From the IMG/VR virus record IMGVR_UViG_3300044302_000228, positions 1 through 36,003 of that record: 36,003 bases of DNA; one strand, given 5' to 3'. How positions within the stretch are numbered: position 1 is the first letter of the stretch; the number at the start of each line of letters is the position of its first letter. The notes beneath the pieces are model-generated. The model was not told where the DNA came from and ran no database searches. It saw only the letters and a list, made by a program, of their open reading frames with translations. Shown here piece by piece: positions 5,465 to 14,981 of the stretch. A program made the position numbers and the translations under genes. This DNA is from a virus.

Positions 5465-7065
5465 TGGCTTTCATTCCAACAGCAGAAAAAAATATTTCTT
5501 CAGGATATACTGATGAAAAATTTCAAAGTTTTTTAAAAAAATATCAAGATGCAGAAACAATCTTTGATCATTGGAAAGATAAATATGAAGAAGCATATGA
5601 GTACACAATGCCTTCAAGAGAATCATTCTATGAAGAAACTATAGGTGAAAGACGTACTGATAAAATATTTGATGAAACAGCAGTAGTAGGAATACAAGAA
5701 TTTGCTAGTAGATTACAAGCTGGTATAGTTCCTACATATGGAAGATGGGCAAATTTAGAAGCTGGATCAGAAATACCAGATGATCAAAAACCACAAATTA
5801 ATGAAGCATTAGATGAAATAACTAAATATGTTTTTGAAGTATTAAGTGGATCTAATTTTAATCAAGAAGTACATGAAGCATTTATGGATTGTGCTATTGG
5901 TACTGGTGTTATGTTAGTAGAAGAAGGTGATGCATTAAACCCAGTTAATTTTACAGCTATTCCTTTACCTAAAGTTATGTTGAATAATGGGCCAAATAAT
6001 AAAGTAGATACAGTATTTAGAAAAAGACAAATACCTTACAATCAACTTATGGCTGCATATCCAAAAGCAGAAATGTCTGAAAAAATGTTTCATGCTATAG
6101 AAAAAAATCAAGGTAAAAAAGCAACTATAGTAGAAGGTGTTTACAAAATTTATGAAGAAGCAAATACAGAAAAATTTAAATACTGTGTTGCTTGTATGAA
6201 TGAAGAAGAAATAATTTTTGAAAAAGAGTTAGATGGAATTGGTAGTAATCCATTTATTGTATTTAGATGGAATAAAGGATCAGGAGAAGTTTATGGTCGT
6301 GGGCCTGTCTTTAATAGTATGGCTGCAATTAAAACAACTAATCTTACAGTAGAATTAATATTACAAAATGCACAAATGAATATTAGTGGTATTTATACTT
6401 ATGAAGATGATGGTGTTGTTAATCCTGATAATATAAATCTTGTGCCAGGTGCTTTAATTCCAGTAGCTCCAAACAGTAGAGGTCTTACACCTTTAGCTGG
6501 AGCTGGTAGATTTGATGTAGCACAGTTAATATTATCTGACATGAGACAAAATATTAAAAAAGCTTTATACATGGAAACACTTGGTAGACCAGAAGGTACT
6601 CCAATGTCAGCAACAGAAGTAGCAGAAAGAATGGCAGATCTATCAAGACAGATTGGATCTTCTTTTGGTAGATTACAAGCTGAGTTTGTTACACCATTAC
6701 TTCGTAGAGTAATTAGAATATTATCTAAACAAGGTAGAATAAATATACCTAAAGTTGATAATAGAGAAGTTAAAATAATTGCTACATCACCATTATCACA
6801 ATCACAACATCAACAAGATGTGGCTGTAGTTAATAATTTTAATGCTATATTAGCTCAAACATTTGGCCCACAAATTCTTAATATGATTGTTAAACAAGAT
6901 GAAGTAGCTAGATATTTAGCAGAAAAATTAGGATTACCAGAAAAATTAATTAGAGATCCTCAAGAGCAACAAGCATTAATTCAGGAGTTGCAAAACATGG
7001 CACAACAGTCTAATGTAGCAGCAGATGAGTTGGGAATCCCTAGTCAACAGCCGCAAAGACAATAA
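5464..7065 (+). CDS. Portal (head-tail connector) protein, T7 gp8-like
   Basis: 533 residues, close to the usual length of podovirus connectors. It forms the dodecameric ring at the packaging vertex through which DNA enters and leaves. Recognisable stretches are the N-terminal YEEAYEYTMPSRESFYE, the TVFRKRQIPYNQL region, the WNKGSGEVYGRGPVFNSM segment and the C-terminal GRPEGTPMSATEVAERM helix region. These are typical of the Head-tail_con family. The C-terminus is Gln-rich. It overlaps the previous stop by one base and the next gene by 41. Confidence 0.92.
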   Translation: MAFIPTAEKNISSGYTDEKFQSFLKKYQDAETIFDHWKDKYEEAYEYTMPSRESFYEETIGERRTDKIFDETAVVGIQEFASRLQAGIVPTYGRWANLEAGSEIPDDQKPQINEALDEITKYVFEVLSGSNFNQEVHEAFMDCAIGTGVMLVEEGDALNPVNFTAIPLPKVMLNNGPNNKVDTVFRKRQIPYNQLMAAYPKAEMSEKMFHAIEKNQGKKATIVEGVYKIYEEANTEKFKYCVACMNEEEIIFEKELDGIGSNPFIVFRWNKGSGEVYGRGPVFNSMAAIKTTNLTVELILQNAQMNISGIYTYEDDGVVNPDNINLVPGALIPVAPNSRGLTPLAGAGRFDVAQLILSDMRQNIKKALYMETLGRPEGTPMSATEVAERMADLSRQIGSSFGRLQAEFVTPLLRRVIRILSKQGRINIPKVDNREVKIIATSPLSQSQHQQDVAVVNNFNAILAQTFGPQILNMIVKQDEVARYLAEKLGLPEKLIRDPQEQQALIQELQNMAQQSNVAADELGIPSQQPQRQ

Positions 7066-7285
7066 TTCACAAGATACAAGTGAAATAGATAGAATATTTG
7101 CGTCTGTATTTTCTGATCCTGATGGAAAAAAAATATTAGAATTTTTTGATATAACAATTAATAATATTACATTAAATCCTAATGCAGAAGATAGGGTATT
7201 GTGGCATTTAGAAGGTCAACGATTTATGCTGCAACAAATTAAACTTAGAATAAAGCGAGGTAAAGAATGGCAGAAGAAGAAGTAG
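7025..7285 (+). CDS. Bbp19-like small phage protein
   Basis: 86 residues. The core reads IDRIFASVFSDPDGKKILEF, then a WHLEGQRFMLQQIKLRIKRG end. Both blocks match the small Bbp19-like proteins found between portal and scaffold genes in many podoviruses. Its role there is unproven, probably in head assembly. The ATG at 7025 overlaps the portal end by 41 bases, and the C-terminus overlaps the scaffold start. The first 15 or so residues may be dispensable, and the true start could be later. Confidence 0.7.
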   Translation: MSWESLVNSRKDNNSQDTSEIDRIFASVFSDPDGKKILEFFDITINNITLNPNAEDRVLWHLEGQRFMLQQIKLRIKRGKEWQKKK

Positions 7286-8016
7286 TTACACAACCAACAG
7301 AACAAACTGAACAAACTGAGAATAGTAAACCAGATTATGTTCAAGATAAATTTTGGAATAAAGATTTAAATGAAATTAATATTGAAGAATTATCTAGTAG
7401 TTATAATTCTTTAGAAAAAAAATTAGGAGCAAGAACAGAAGATTTATCTAAACAAATTAGAGAAGATATATCTAATGAAGTTAAAGCTAATGTTCCTGAA
7501 AAATATGAATTAAAAATGCCTGAAATACCAGAAAACGTACAAATGGATATTAATGCTGAAATGCCTTTATTAAAATGGTGGGGAGAAACTGCAAGAGAAA
7601 AAGGTTTATCTCAAGAAGAATATAATAAAGGAATAGAAGCATTTGTTAATAATGAAATTTCAAATTTACCTGATGTAGATGGTGAAAAAGAATTATTAGG
7701 AGATAATGCTAATGCAAGAATAGAAGCTGCTGATTTATGGAGTAAAAAAAATTTAACAAAAGAATCTTATGAAGCTATAGCTAATTTTGCTACTACAGCT
7801 AATGGGGTTAAAGCATTAGAAGAAATAATAAAACTTAATAAAGATGCTCCTATGCCTACTGTTGAAACAGCTATTGAAGCTGCTCCTAGTTTAGATGATT
7901 TACGATCTATGATGAAAGATCCTAGATACTGGAAAGATGGAGATAGAGATCCAGCTTATATTGCAAAAGTAGGTAATTTGTATGAAAAGTATTACGGAAG
8001 TCAAAAGGCGAGTTAA
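7267..8016 (+). CDS. Capsid scaffolding (assembly) protein
   Basis: 249 residues, strongly acidic and mostly helical, directly upstream of the capsid gene as expected for a scaffold. The N-terminus is disordered with TEQTEQTE repeats, followed by KPDYVQDKFWNKD, a motif seen in T7-like scaffolds of marine phages. Long helices follow, and the end is YIAKVGNLYEKYYG. It guides capsid protein into proheads and then leaves. It overlaps the Bbp19-like gene by 19 bases and the next small gene by 35. Confidence 0.85.
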   Translation: MAEEEVVTQPTEQTEQTENSKPDYVQDKFWNKDLNEINIEELSSSYNSLEKKLGARTEDLSKQIREDISNEVKANVPEKYELKMPEIPENVQMDINAEMPLLKWWGETAREKGLSQEEYNKGIEAFVNNEISNLPDVDGEKELLGDNANARIEAADLWSKKNLTKESYEAIANFATTANGVKALEEIIKLNKDAPMPTVETAIEAAPSLDDLRSMMKDPRYWKDGDRDPAYIAKVGNLYEKYYGSQKAS

Positions 8017-8254
8017 AGCTACTTGGCGTGATGCTCAATCATTCGCTGAATGGCTTGATCCTTTAGAAGCAAAAAAACTTAAACCAGCTATTAATTATAG
8101 TGAAGGTTATGTTTTAAAAGATGATGATGATACTTTAATTTTATATATGACCTATAATGATACAGACATAGGTGATACTTGTGTAATTCCAAAAGAAAAT
8201 ATTGTTAATATTTGTGAGTTGAAAAATAGCAAAAAAAGTGTCAGTAAAGCTTAA
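7982..8254 (+). CDS. Hypothetical protein between scaffold and capsid
   Basis: 90 residues. It starts in another frame inside the scaffold end. The part after about residue 10 is coherent: TWRDAQSFAEWLDPLEAKKL, then alternating beta-type sequence with DDDDTLILYMTYND and IGDTCVIPKENI. No family was recognised. It may be a small accessory head protein or a regulatory protein. The A/T-rich codon use equals its neighbours. The start is uncertain because the first residues overlap the scaffold. Confidence 0.55.
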   Translation: MKSITEVKRRVKATWRDAQSFAEWLDPLEAKKLKPAINYSEGYVLKDDDDTLILYMTYNDTDIGDTCVIPKENIVNICELKNSKKSVSKA

Positions 8255-8255
8255 A

Positions 8256-8292
8256 TAGACCTTTAAAAAGACAATAGGCCTTTATAAGACAA
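8256..8292. repeat. Imperfect tandem repeat upstream of the capsid gene
   Basis: The two units TAGACCTTTAAAAAGACAA and TAGGCCTTTATAAGACAA lie head to tail. They sit in the 92-bp gap before the capsid gene, the longest gap in this part of the late operon. A TATAAG lies in the second unit, but no good -35 is seen. They could mark a capsid-specific promoter or an mRNA processing site. Confidence 0.4.
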
Positions 8293-8346
8293 CCTTATTT
8301 AGCTTTTTCAAGATAATCTACGAACAAAAGCAAACACGGAGGTAAA

Positions 8347-9192
8347 ATGTCTGCTACTATAACTAATGCTTTTATCACTCAGTTCGAAGCTGAAGTGCAT
8401 ATGGCATATCAAAGACAAGGTAGTAAGTTCAAAAACCTAGTGCGTACTGTAAATGGAGTAAGTGGAGAATCTGTCAAATTCCAAAAAGTTGGAACTGGCG
8501 AAGCATCTACAAAAGCTCGTCACTCAGAAGTTGTGGCAATGAACATTAGTCATACTAATGTAACTGCAACTCTAGCTGACTACTATGCTTCAGATTATGT
8601 TGACAAACTAGATGAGCTTAAAACCAATATTGACGAAAGAAGTGTAATTGCAAATAATGCAGCTTACGCTTTAGGTAGAAAAACAGATAGCATCATAACT
8701 GACGCTATGAGCTCAGCTACTACTCTAGCAAATAATGCTGGAGCAAGTGGTGGATCTCCAGCTACTGACATGAATATTGACAAGTTTAAAGAAATGCAAG
8801 AATTATTTGGTACTAATAGTGTGCCTGATGATAACCAAAGATATTGGGCAATCGGTCCAAGTCAATGGGCTGATCTTTTAGCTGACGATCAATGGACTAG
8901 AGCCGAGTATATCGGAACTGCAGAACTTCCTTTTTCTGGTATGAATTATACTGCAAAAAGATTCTTAGGTTTCTTAACATTCGTTCATTCTGGTTTAGAT
9001 ACTTCTGGCTCAACAGATAGACACACTATTTGTTGGCACAAAACATCTATGGGTTTAGGTGTGGGATCAGAAGTAAGAACAGAAGTAAACTATATACCTG
9101 AAAAAGTTGCTCATTTAATGACTTCATACTTAAGTATGGGATCAATTATGATTGACACTAATGGTATTAGAGTACAAAAGTGTGCTGAATAG
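8347..9192 (+). CDS. Major capsid protein
   Basis: 281 residues. It is recognised as the compact capsid protein of this podovirus group by its place after the scaffold and by a strong ribosome binding site (GGAGG, 6 bases before ATG), which fits a highly expressed gene. The N-terminal pattern is ITQFEAEVHMAYQRQGSKF, then TARHSEVVAMNISHTNVTA-type sequence (HSEVVAMN-S-T), with DYYASDYVDKLD and DERSVIANNAAYALGRKTD. The C-terminus carries HKTSMGLGVGSEVRTEV. It should adopt the HK97 fold and build the icosahedral head. Confidence 0.88.
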   Translation: MSATITNAFITQFEAEVHMAYQRQGSKFKNLVRTVNGVSGESVKFQKVGTGEASTKARHSEVVAMNISHTNVTATLADYYASDYVDKLDELKTNIDERSVIANNAAYALGRKTDSIITDAMSSATTLANNAGASGGSPATDMNIDKFKEMQELFGTNSVPDDNQRYWAIGPSQWADLLADDQWTRAEYIGTAELPFSGMNYTAKRFLGFLTFVHSGLDTSGSTDRHTICWHKTSMGLGVGSEVRTEVNYIPEKVAHLMTSYLSMGSIMIDTNGIRVQKCAE

Positions 9193-9210
9193 CAGAGAGG
9201 AGAATTAATT

Positions 9211-9462
9211 ATGGCTTATGAACTAGCAAATCCAATTAAAAAAATCTCTCAGATGGGTGATTCCAATTCAATGTGGTATTACACAGATGGCGATGCTATT
9301 GGTACTATTGATAATGATGATTACTTTATCTTATCACATAAAGAACTAAGTGCTGGAGATATTATTATTGTAAATAGTGGTGGATCAAACGCAGTTGTAG
9401 ATATATTAATTGTATCTGTAGATGATGGTGGATCTAACTTAAATACAGTAATACTAGCATAA
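9211..9462 (+). CDS. Small capsid-associated (decoration-type) protein
   Basis: 83 residues directly after the capsid gene, with a strong site GAGAGGAGAA before the ATG. The sequence is beta-rich and acidic: WYYTDGDAIGTIDNDDYF, then ELSAGDIIIVNSGG and a DILIVSVDDGG end. Small proteins with the WYYT-SxDA pattern follow capsid genes in many phages and may decorate the head surface. That role is inferred. A terminator follows. Confidence 0.65.
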   Translation: MAYELANPIKKISQMGDSNSMWYYTDGDAIGTIDNDDYFILSHKELSAGDIIIVNSGGSNAVVDILIVSVDDGGSNLNTVILA

Positions 9463-9473
9463 CTATATTATAT

Positions 9474-9508
9474 GGAGGGGGGAATTTTTCCCCTCTCTAT
9501 TTTTTATT
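9474..9508 (+). terminator. Rho-independent terminator after the capsid genes
   Basis: The stem pairs 74-83 with 87-96 of the 9400s (GGAGGGGGGA with TTTTCCCCTCT, including G-U pairs). The loop is tiny, and the stem is followed by TATTTTTTATT (9498-9508). T7-like phages often end high capsid transcription here. The next gene starts only 4 bases beyond the U-run. Confidence 0.75.
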
Positions 9509-9511
9509 AAA

Positions 9512-10120
9512 ATGGCAGTAACAAAAGTAGATATAGCTTCAAGAGCTTTAGTAATGATAGGAGCTAATCCTATTTCATCATTTACTGATGATACTACAGA
9601 AGCTTTAGTTACAAATACAATATATGAAGAAGTAGTTGAATCTACATTAACTAGACATAATTGGAGATTTGCAACAGGACAACAACAGTTATCTTTGTTA
9701 GCAGATGCTCCTACTGGTAGATTTGAATATGCTTATCAAATACCTTCTAATCCTGAATGTTTAAAAATATTATCAGTAACTTCTAATGATGCATTATTAC
9801 GATACCATAGATACGAAGATAAAATATATTTAGATGGTTTTGGATCATCAACAACAGTTATTATGGATTATGTATTTAGACAAAGCGAAGATCAGTTTCC
9901 CCCACATTTTAGATTAGCAGTAGAATATAAACTAGCTAGTATTTTTGGTGGATCAGTAGCAAGAGATGCAGCACTTGTTAGAGAGTTTGATCAATTAAGT
10001 GAAAGACAATTATTAATTGCAAAAAATACTGACTCCTCAGAAACTACAACTAAAACACTTTCTACTAATAGATTTATAACAGAAAGAAGAAGCAGTCGTA
10101 GTGGACTTGTAGTCAGTTAA
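9512..10120 (+). CDS. Tail tubular protein A (adaptor, T7 gp11-like)
   Basis: 202 residues, the usual length. It joins the portal to the nozzle of the short tail. The N-terminus VDIASRALVMIGANPISSF is the classic TTA opening, followed by NTIYEEVVESTLTRHNWRFA and, later, FPPHFRLAVEYKLASIFGG. No Shine-Dalgarno site is visible because the terminator U-run lies immediately upstream. Translation may rely on an unstructured start or on read-through transcripts. It overlaps the next gene by one base (TAATG). Confidence 0.9.
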   Translation: MAVTKVDIASRALVMIGANPISSFTDDTTEALVTNTIYEEVVESTLTRHNWRFATGQQQLSLLADAPTGRFEYAYQIPSNPECLKILSVTSNDALLRYHRYEDKIYLDGFGSSTTVIMDYVFRQSEDQFPPHFRLAVEYKLASIFGGSVARDAALVREFDQLSERQLLIAKNTDSSETTTKTLSTNRFITERRSSRSGLVVS

Positions 10121-12339
10121 TGCCTAGAAAAATTAGACAAGTATATACCAACTTTTCTTCAGGAGAAATTAACAATCTCCTTAATGCAAGAACTGACGCT
10201 AAAGCATATTTTGAAGGTGGTAAACAAGTACGCAACTGGTATTTATTAGATGAAGGTGGAGTAATGCGTAGACCAGCTACTGAGTATATGGCTACAATGC
10301 CTGCCGAATGTAGAATAATGCCATTTGTATTTTCTAATGATGAAGTCGCAATATTTGCACTATCCAACAATCGGTTGGACGTTTATTCTAGTGCTGGAGC
10401 TGTTATTCAAAGCAATATTACATCAAATTGTAATTGGACAACAGCTCAATTATTTGAAGTAAATTTTGCACAGTTTGGTGATACAGTTTTTTTATGTCAT
10501 AGAGATAATCCAATAAGAAAAATTACAAGAACTTCTGCAAGTACATTTAGTGTTGCAGCTTATGCTTTTGAAGAAGATGATAGTGTAACTGTAAATGGTA
10601 TTAATAAAACTACACAACCATTTTATAAATACGCTGATAGTACAATAACAATAACACCTGGCGCAACTACTGGAAACAGCGTAACTTTAACTGCTAGTGC
10701 AGATTCTTTTGTATCAGGACATAATGGAACATATTTAAAAATTGGTAGTAAACAAGCAAAAATTGTTGGTTATACAAATCCAACTACAGTTACTGCTACT
10801 ATATTAGAAGCATTACCTAACACAGATGCTAATGCAGATTGGCAAGAACAATTAATATCTGCTGTTAATGGTTATCCTCAAGCTGTATCTTTTCACGATA
10901 ATAGATTATGGTTTGCTGGTGTAAGAGATAATCCAGCTGCAGTTATTGCTAGTCAAATTGGAGGATATTTTAATTTTGATTTAGGTACTGGTTTAGCTAA
11001 TGAAGCTATTAATGTTGCTATTGCAAGTGATACTGTAAATGAAATTAGACATATGATTTCATCTCGTAACTTACAAATATTTACTGATAGTGGAGAATAT
11101 TATGTACCTGTATCATCACAGTCTGCTGCTATTACTCCTAGTAGTATAGCTTTTTTAAGACAAACACCTTATGGAATTAATAGAGCAGCACCAATTCCTT
11201 TTGATGGAGCTTCTATGTTTAGTCAAAAGAATGGTAAATCAGTAAGAGAATATGTATTTTCAGATATTGAACAAGCATATAGATCTACAAGTGTATCTGT
11301 ATTAGCTTCTCATTTAATTGATTCTCCTAAACAATTATCTATGATGACAGGTAATGAAACTAAACCAGAACAGTTTGCATTTTTTTTAAATAGTGGAACT
11401 GATGAAGATGGTAAACTTGCAGTTTTTCATTCTATTCGTGATGAAAAAATTGCTGGTTGGACTATGTGGGAAACACAAACAGGAGATAAGTTTCATAGCA
11501 TTACTGCATTAAATGATAAATTATTTGTAATAGTTAAAAGAGTTGTACCTAGTGGTACTAAATATTTATTAGAAAGATTTGCTAATGATGATTCAATTAC
11601 TCTTGATTGTTCTACTACTACAACAGTATTTCAAAAAGGAACACCATTAGTTAAAGGAGGAAGTCAAGCTACTGATCAAAACACTTTAGTTGTTGATGGT
11701 TTTAGTACTGCTCCACAAATACAAGAAACATTTACAATAGCTGGAAATGCAGCAGAATATACTATTACTGCTGTATCTGCTGGAGCTTCTCAACACACAT
11801 TAACATTAGATAAAAATCTTCAAGCTGTACCAGCCGATAATGCAGTTATTACAATAGTAGATGGATTTTTACATACAGTAAATGCTATTTACGAAAACAC
11901 AGATAAAGTATTTGCAGTATATGGTAATGGCTCTTTAGGTGAATTTACAGTTGATTCTAATAGTAGAATAACATTAACTTCTGCCCCATTTCCTACTGGA
12001 GTAAGAGTTGGATTTAACTATACACCTATTTTAGAAACAATGTCTGTAGATAAAGAAATAGATACTGGCCCATTAACAGGTCAACCAAGACGAGTTAATA
12101 AAGCTATTGTAGATATATCTGGTGGTTTAGATATTACATTAAAAGCACAAGATTTAAATTCTAAAGAATTAGTAATACAACAAGCTGGATTTACTTCTGG
12201 TACAGATATAACTCCAGTTACAGAAAAAAAAGAATTTAATTTTTTAGGTTATAGTAAAAATCCTACAATTACTATTAGCCAAAACGATCCATTACCATTA
12301 AAGGTATTAGGAATAGCTATGGAGATACAATTCGCATGA
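10120..12339 (+). CDS. Tail tubular protein B (nozzle, T7 gp12-like)
   Basis: 739 residues, near the normal size for the nozzle protein that forms the distal tail tube and binds the fibres. The start MPRKIRQVYTNFSSGEINNL and the GGKQVRNWYLLDEGGVMRRP segment are typical of the family, as are VSFHDNRLWFAGVRDNPAAV and REYVFSDIEQAYRSTSVS. The sequence is beta-rich throughout, as expected for a propeller with inserted domains. It overlaps tail protein A by one base and the next gene by 4 (ATGA). Confidence 0.92.
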   Translation: MPRKIRQVYTNFSSGEINNLLNARTDAKAYFEGGKQVRNWYLLDEGGVMRRPATEYMATMPAECRIMPFVFSNDEVAIFALSNNRLDVYSSAGAVIQSNITSNCNWTTAQLFEVNFAQFGDTVFLCHRDNPIRKITRTSASTFSVAAYAFEEDDSVTVNGINKTTQPFYKYADSTITITPGATTGNSVTLTASADSFVSGHNGTYLKIGSKQAKIVGYTNPTTVTATILEALPNTDANADWQEQLISAVNGYPQAVSFHDNRLWFAGVRDNPAAVIASQIGGYFNFDLGTGLANEAINVAIASDTVNEIRHMISSRNLQIFTDSGEYYVPVSSQSAAITPSSIAFLRQTPYGINRAAPIPFDGASMFSQKNGKSVREYVFSDIEQAYRSTSVSVLASHLIDSPKQLSMMTGNETKPEQFAFFLNSGTDEDGKLAVFHSIRDEKIAGWTMWETQTGDKFHSITALNDKLFVIVKRVVPSGTKYLLERFANDDSITLDCSTTTTVFQKGTPLVKGGSQATDQNTLVVDGFSTAPQIQETFTIAGNAAEYTITAVSAGASQHTLTLDKNLQAVPADNAVITIVDGFLHTVNAIYENTDKVFAVYGNGSLGEFTVDSNSRITLTSAPFPTGVRVGFNYTPILETMSVDKEIDTGPLTGQPRRVNKAIVDISGGLDITLKAQDLNSKELVIQQAGFTSGTDITPVTEKKEFNFLGYSKNPTITISQNDPLPLKVLGIAMEIQFA

Positions 12340-12791
12340 GTGGAATGGAAGCGTCAACATTATTTGCAATTAGCCAAGGCGTACAAACAGTTGGTCAAAT
12401 ACAAAGTATTCAAGCACAAAGAGCAGCTTTAGCTAGAGAAAATTATAGAATTGAAACAGAAAAAAGATTAGCAAGAATGCAAGCTCTTGAAGCAGAAAAT
12501 AGTAGAAAAGAAGAAGCAAATCGACAATTAGCACAAAATGCAGCATTTCAATCTACTGCTGGTTATTATGATGATAGTATGAGTTTTTTAAATATTAATA
12601 AACAAGTAGAAAAAAACATGAATAAAGATGTAGCTAATATTCGTTTAATGGGAAAACAAGTACAAAATAAATATGGAAGTATGTTATTTGAAAATCAATT
12701 AAAATCTAAAGATATAGTCTTTGGTGGTTATACAACTGTAATAGCAGAACTAACAAGTGGCTATAGAACATACAAAGACTTAAAGGGATAA
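12336..12791 (+). CDS. Internal virion protein (T7 gp14-like)
   Basis: 151 residues. An N-terminal apolar, Ala/Gln-rich segment (residues about 5-30, FAISQGVQTVGQIQSIQAQ) is followed by long charged helices rich in Ala, Glu, Gln and Arg. In the T7 group the small internal protein after the nozzle gene forms part of the ejected conduit in the outer membrane. Position and composition fit, although direct sequence motifs are weak. It overlaps tail protein B (ATGA) and the next gene by one base (TAATG). Confidence 0.7.
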   Translation: MSGMEASTLFAISQGVQTVGQIQSIQAQRAALARENYRIETEKRLARMQALEAENSRKEEANRQLAQNAAFQSTAGYYDDSMSFLNINKQVEKNMNKDVANIRLMGKQVQNKYGSMLFENQLKSKDIVFGGYTTVIAELTSGYRTYKDLKG

Positions 12792-14980
12792 TGGCTTTAA
12801 CAACAGGTAAAAGAACAACTACAGTTACTCCTAGTGCAACAGCTAGTAGAATGGGTATTGTACCAGCGTATGGTGGAGATCCAATAACTGCTGGAGCAAG
12901 TGCTTTAGGAGAAGCATTAAGTGAAGAAGTAAAAAGAGCTGCAGTTTTAGAAGAAGAAAAATGGAAAGCAAAATTTAGTATTGATACATATAAAGCTCTT
13001 AATGAATTTGCATTAAAAAATAAAAATAATCCAAATGGATTTACTACTAGCACTGATGCCTATGTAGATGAGTTAGTAGCTAATGCACCTAATAAATATA
13101 AAGGTTGGTCTAAACAATATGCTGGTATGATGGCTGCAAGATTAGGTCAAGGAATAATAAATAATCATTATATTAACAATCAACATGAAGCAATAAATCT
13201 TAATATGGAAGATGGAGCTATGTGGTTAAGTAATGCAGTTAATCATTTAGAAAATATTAATTATGCAGAATGGGATCAAAAAATGTTTGATAGTCATTTA
13301 GCAGAATTTTCAGAAAAATATGTTTCTTATGAAAATATGTATAATTCATTAGATCCTGAATTACGAAGATCATATAGTTTATTAGAGCCAGAAGTTTGGA
13401 AAAGAAAACATCAATTAGCTTTTGAACAAGCAAGATTAAATTCTAAACATAAAGCATTAATAGAATCTGCAGCATTAATAGATAAAGAAGCTCTTACAGG
13501 CAAAGATGAAAATGGTGATGGAGTTATATATAAATCTACTGGCGTAGAAGGTGAATTATCTAACGTACAAATTGCTTTAAATACAATTACTTCAAATATG
13601 GATAAATATATTAATAATCCTAAAGTAGATGATTTAGATGGTTTTAGTACATTAGGAGATACGCTTACTGAAGAAAGAGAATTATTAAAAAATAACAGTT
13701 TAGACTTTGCAAATAATTTAAAACAAAATTATGACATACAACAAAACAAATTAAAATCTATGAATGAAGTAGAATATAACAGAAATATAGATTTTTTATT
13801 TAATAGTGTAAGTCAACCCGGAACTAATTTAACAGATCAACAATTAAATAATCAATTAAATGCTTTAAATGCAACTACAGCAGATAGAGAAAAAATTACA
13901 AAACAAAATAAAGCTAAAAATATTATTGGTAAGTTTTCTACTTTAACATACAATTCTAATCCTGATGCACAAACATATTCATATAATGGTGAACAATTAA
14001 ATTTTAATGCTTTTAATTCTAATTTATTTCACGATTCAATAACACAAACATTAACAGTATTAGCTGCTGAAGGTATTACTGATTATACATATGATGATAT
14101 AAAATCACAAATTATTGATCATCATGTATTTAGTCTTACAGGAAAAAATCCACAAGAATTAACTTTTTCTTATGATTTTGCAAGTGGACAAGCAAGTGAA
14201 GATTTTAATTTATTAAAAAATTATGCAGTTAATATGGGAATAGTACCAAAACCTTTAACAACTTTTATTAATCAAAATTATTCAGAAGCTAGATTAAATT
14301 TAAATATAAAAGAAAATAGAGATGTATTAGTAGAAATGGCTGGTATGTTAAGTGTATTACAAGAAACACCTTATGCTAAAGCTCTTGGTATAGATGGAAT
14401 TACAGCAGAAGATCAAATATTGCTTACACAATTTTATAAAGATTATAAACGTAATTTTGATGTTAATGCAAAAAGAAGTGAAGGTATGCAAGGATCATCA
14501 TTTATACAAGAAAATGATTTTGTAAAAAATTGGTTTGAAATTAGAAATGAATATCAAGGTGATAAATCAGATAAAATTTTAACTTTATTTAATAATAGAA
14601 TAACTGAAATTGGAGATGATGTATTAGATAATATACTTACAGATACAATAGATAAATCTACATTATATATATTTGGTGTTAATTTTGGAAACATATCTAG
14701 TCCTTTAACTTCTGAAGAAACAGTTAAACCATTAATAGATGTACCTATACTTAGATGGTTTAAAGTAAATGATACAGAAAAAGCTGATTTAAATTTACAA
14801 TTAGGCGTACAAAGATTTAAAGAAGTATTACCAGATTATTTAGTTAATTATTATAAAGCAAATAATATAAGTGAAAGAGATTTAGCATTAAGAACAACAA
14901 GAGAAATAGAAAATGATATTGGTCAAATTATACAGTATGTGTTTAGTGATCTTAATAGTCTTGGGTATGGGTTTGAATAG
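12791..14980 (+). CDS. Internal virion protein (T7 gp15-like)
   Basis: 729 residues, mostly helical and Asn/Lys-rich. Its N-terminus starts ALTTGKRTTTVTPSATASRM and contains a YGGDPITAGASALGEALSEE segment seen in internal core proteins of podoviruses. It should be packed in the head core and ejected to build the channel through the cell envelope. No enzyme motif is visible. It ends one base before the start chosen for the next gene, so the two may have been a single long ejection protein in an ancestor. Confidence 0.75.
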   Translation: MALTTGKRTTTVTPSATASRMGIVPAYGGDPITAGASALGEALSEEVKRAAVLEEEKWKAKFSIDTYKALNEFALKNKNNPNGFTTSTDAYVDELVANAPNKYKGWSKQYAGMMAARLGQGIINNHYINNQHEAINLNMEDGAMWLSNAVNHLENINYAEWDQKMFDSHLAEFSEKYVSYENMYNSLDPELRRSYSLLEPEVWKRKHQLAFEQARLNSKHKALIESAALIDKEALTGKDENGDGVIYKSTGVEGELSNVQIALNTITSNMDKYINNPKVDDLDGFSTLGDTLTEERELLKNNSLDFANNLKQNYDIQQNKLKSMNEVEYNRNIDFLFNSVSQPGTNLTDQQLNNQLNALNATTADREKITKQNKAKNIIGKFSTLTYNSNPDAQTYSYNGEQLNFNAFNSNLFHDSITQTLTVLAAEGITDYTYDDIKSQIIDHHVFSLTGKNPQELTFSYDFASGQASEDFNLLKNYAVNMGIVPKPLTTFINQNYSEARLNLNIKENRDVLVEMAGMLSVLQETPYAKALGIDGITAEDQILLTQFYKDYKRNFDVNAKRSEGMQGSSFIQENDFVKNWFEIRNEYQGDKSDKILTLFNNRITEIGDDVLDNILTDTIDKSTLYIFGVNFGNISSPLTSEETVKPLIDVPILRWFKVNDTEKADLNLQLGVQRFKEVLPDYLVNYYKANNISERDLALRTTREIENDIGQIIQYVFSDLNSLGYGFE

Positions 14981-14981
14981 T

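Noticed and set aside
14913-14981. Upstream extension of the lysozyme-containing protein
   Set aside because: The first 23 codons lie in the end of the previous gene in another frame. The ATG at 14982 right after that stop is the simpler start.
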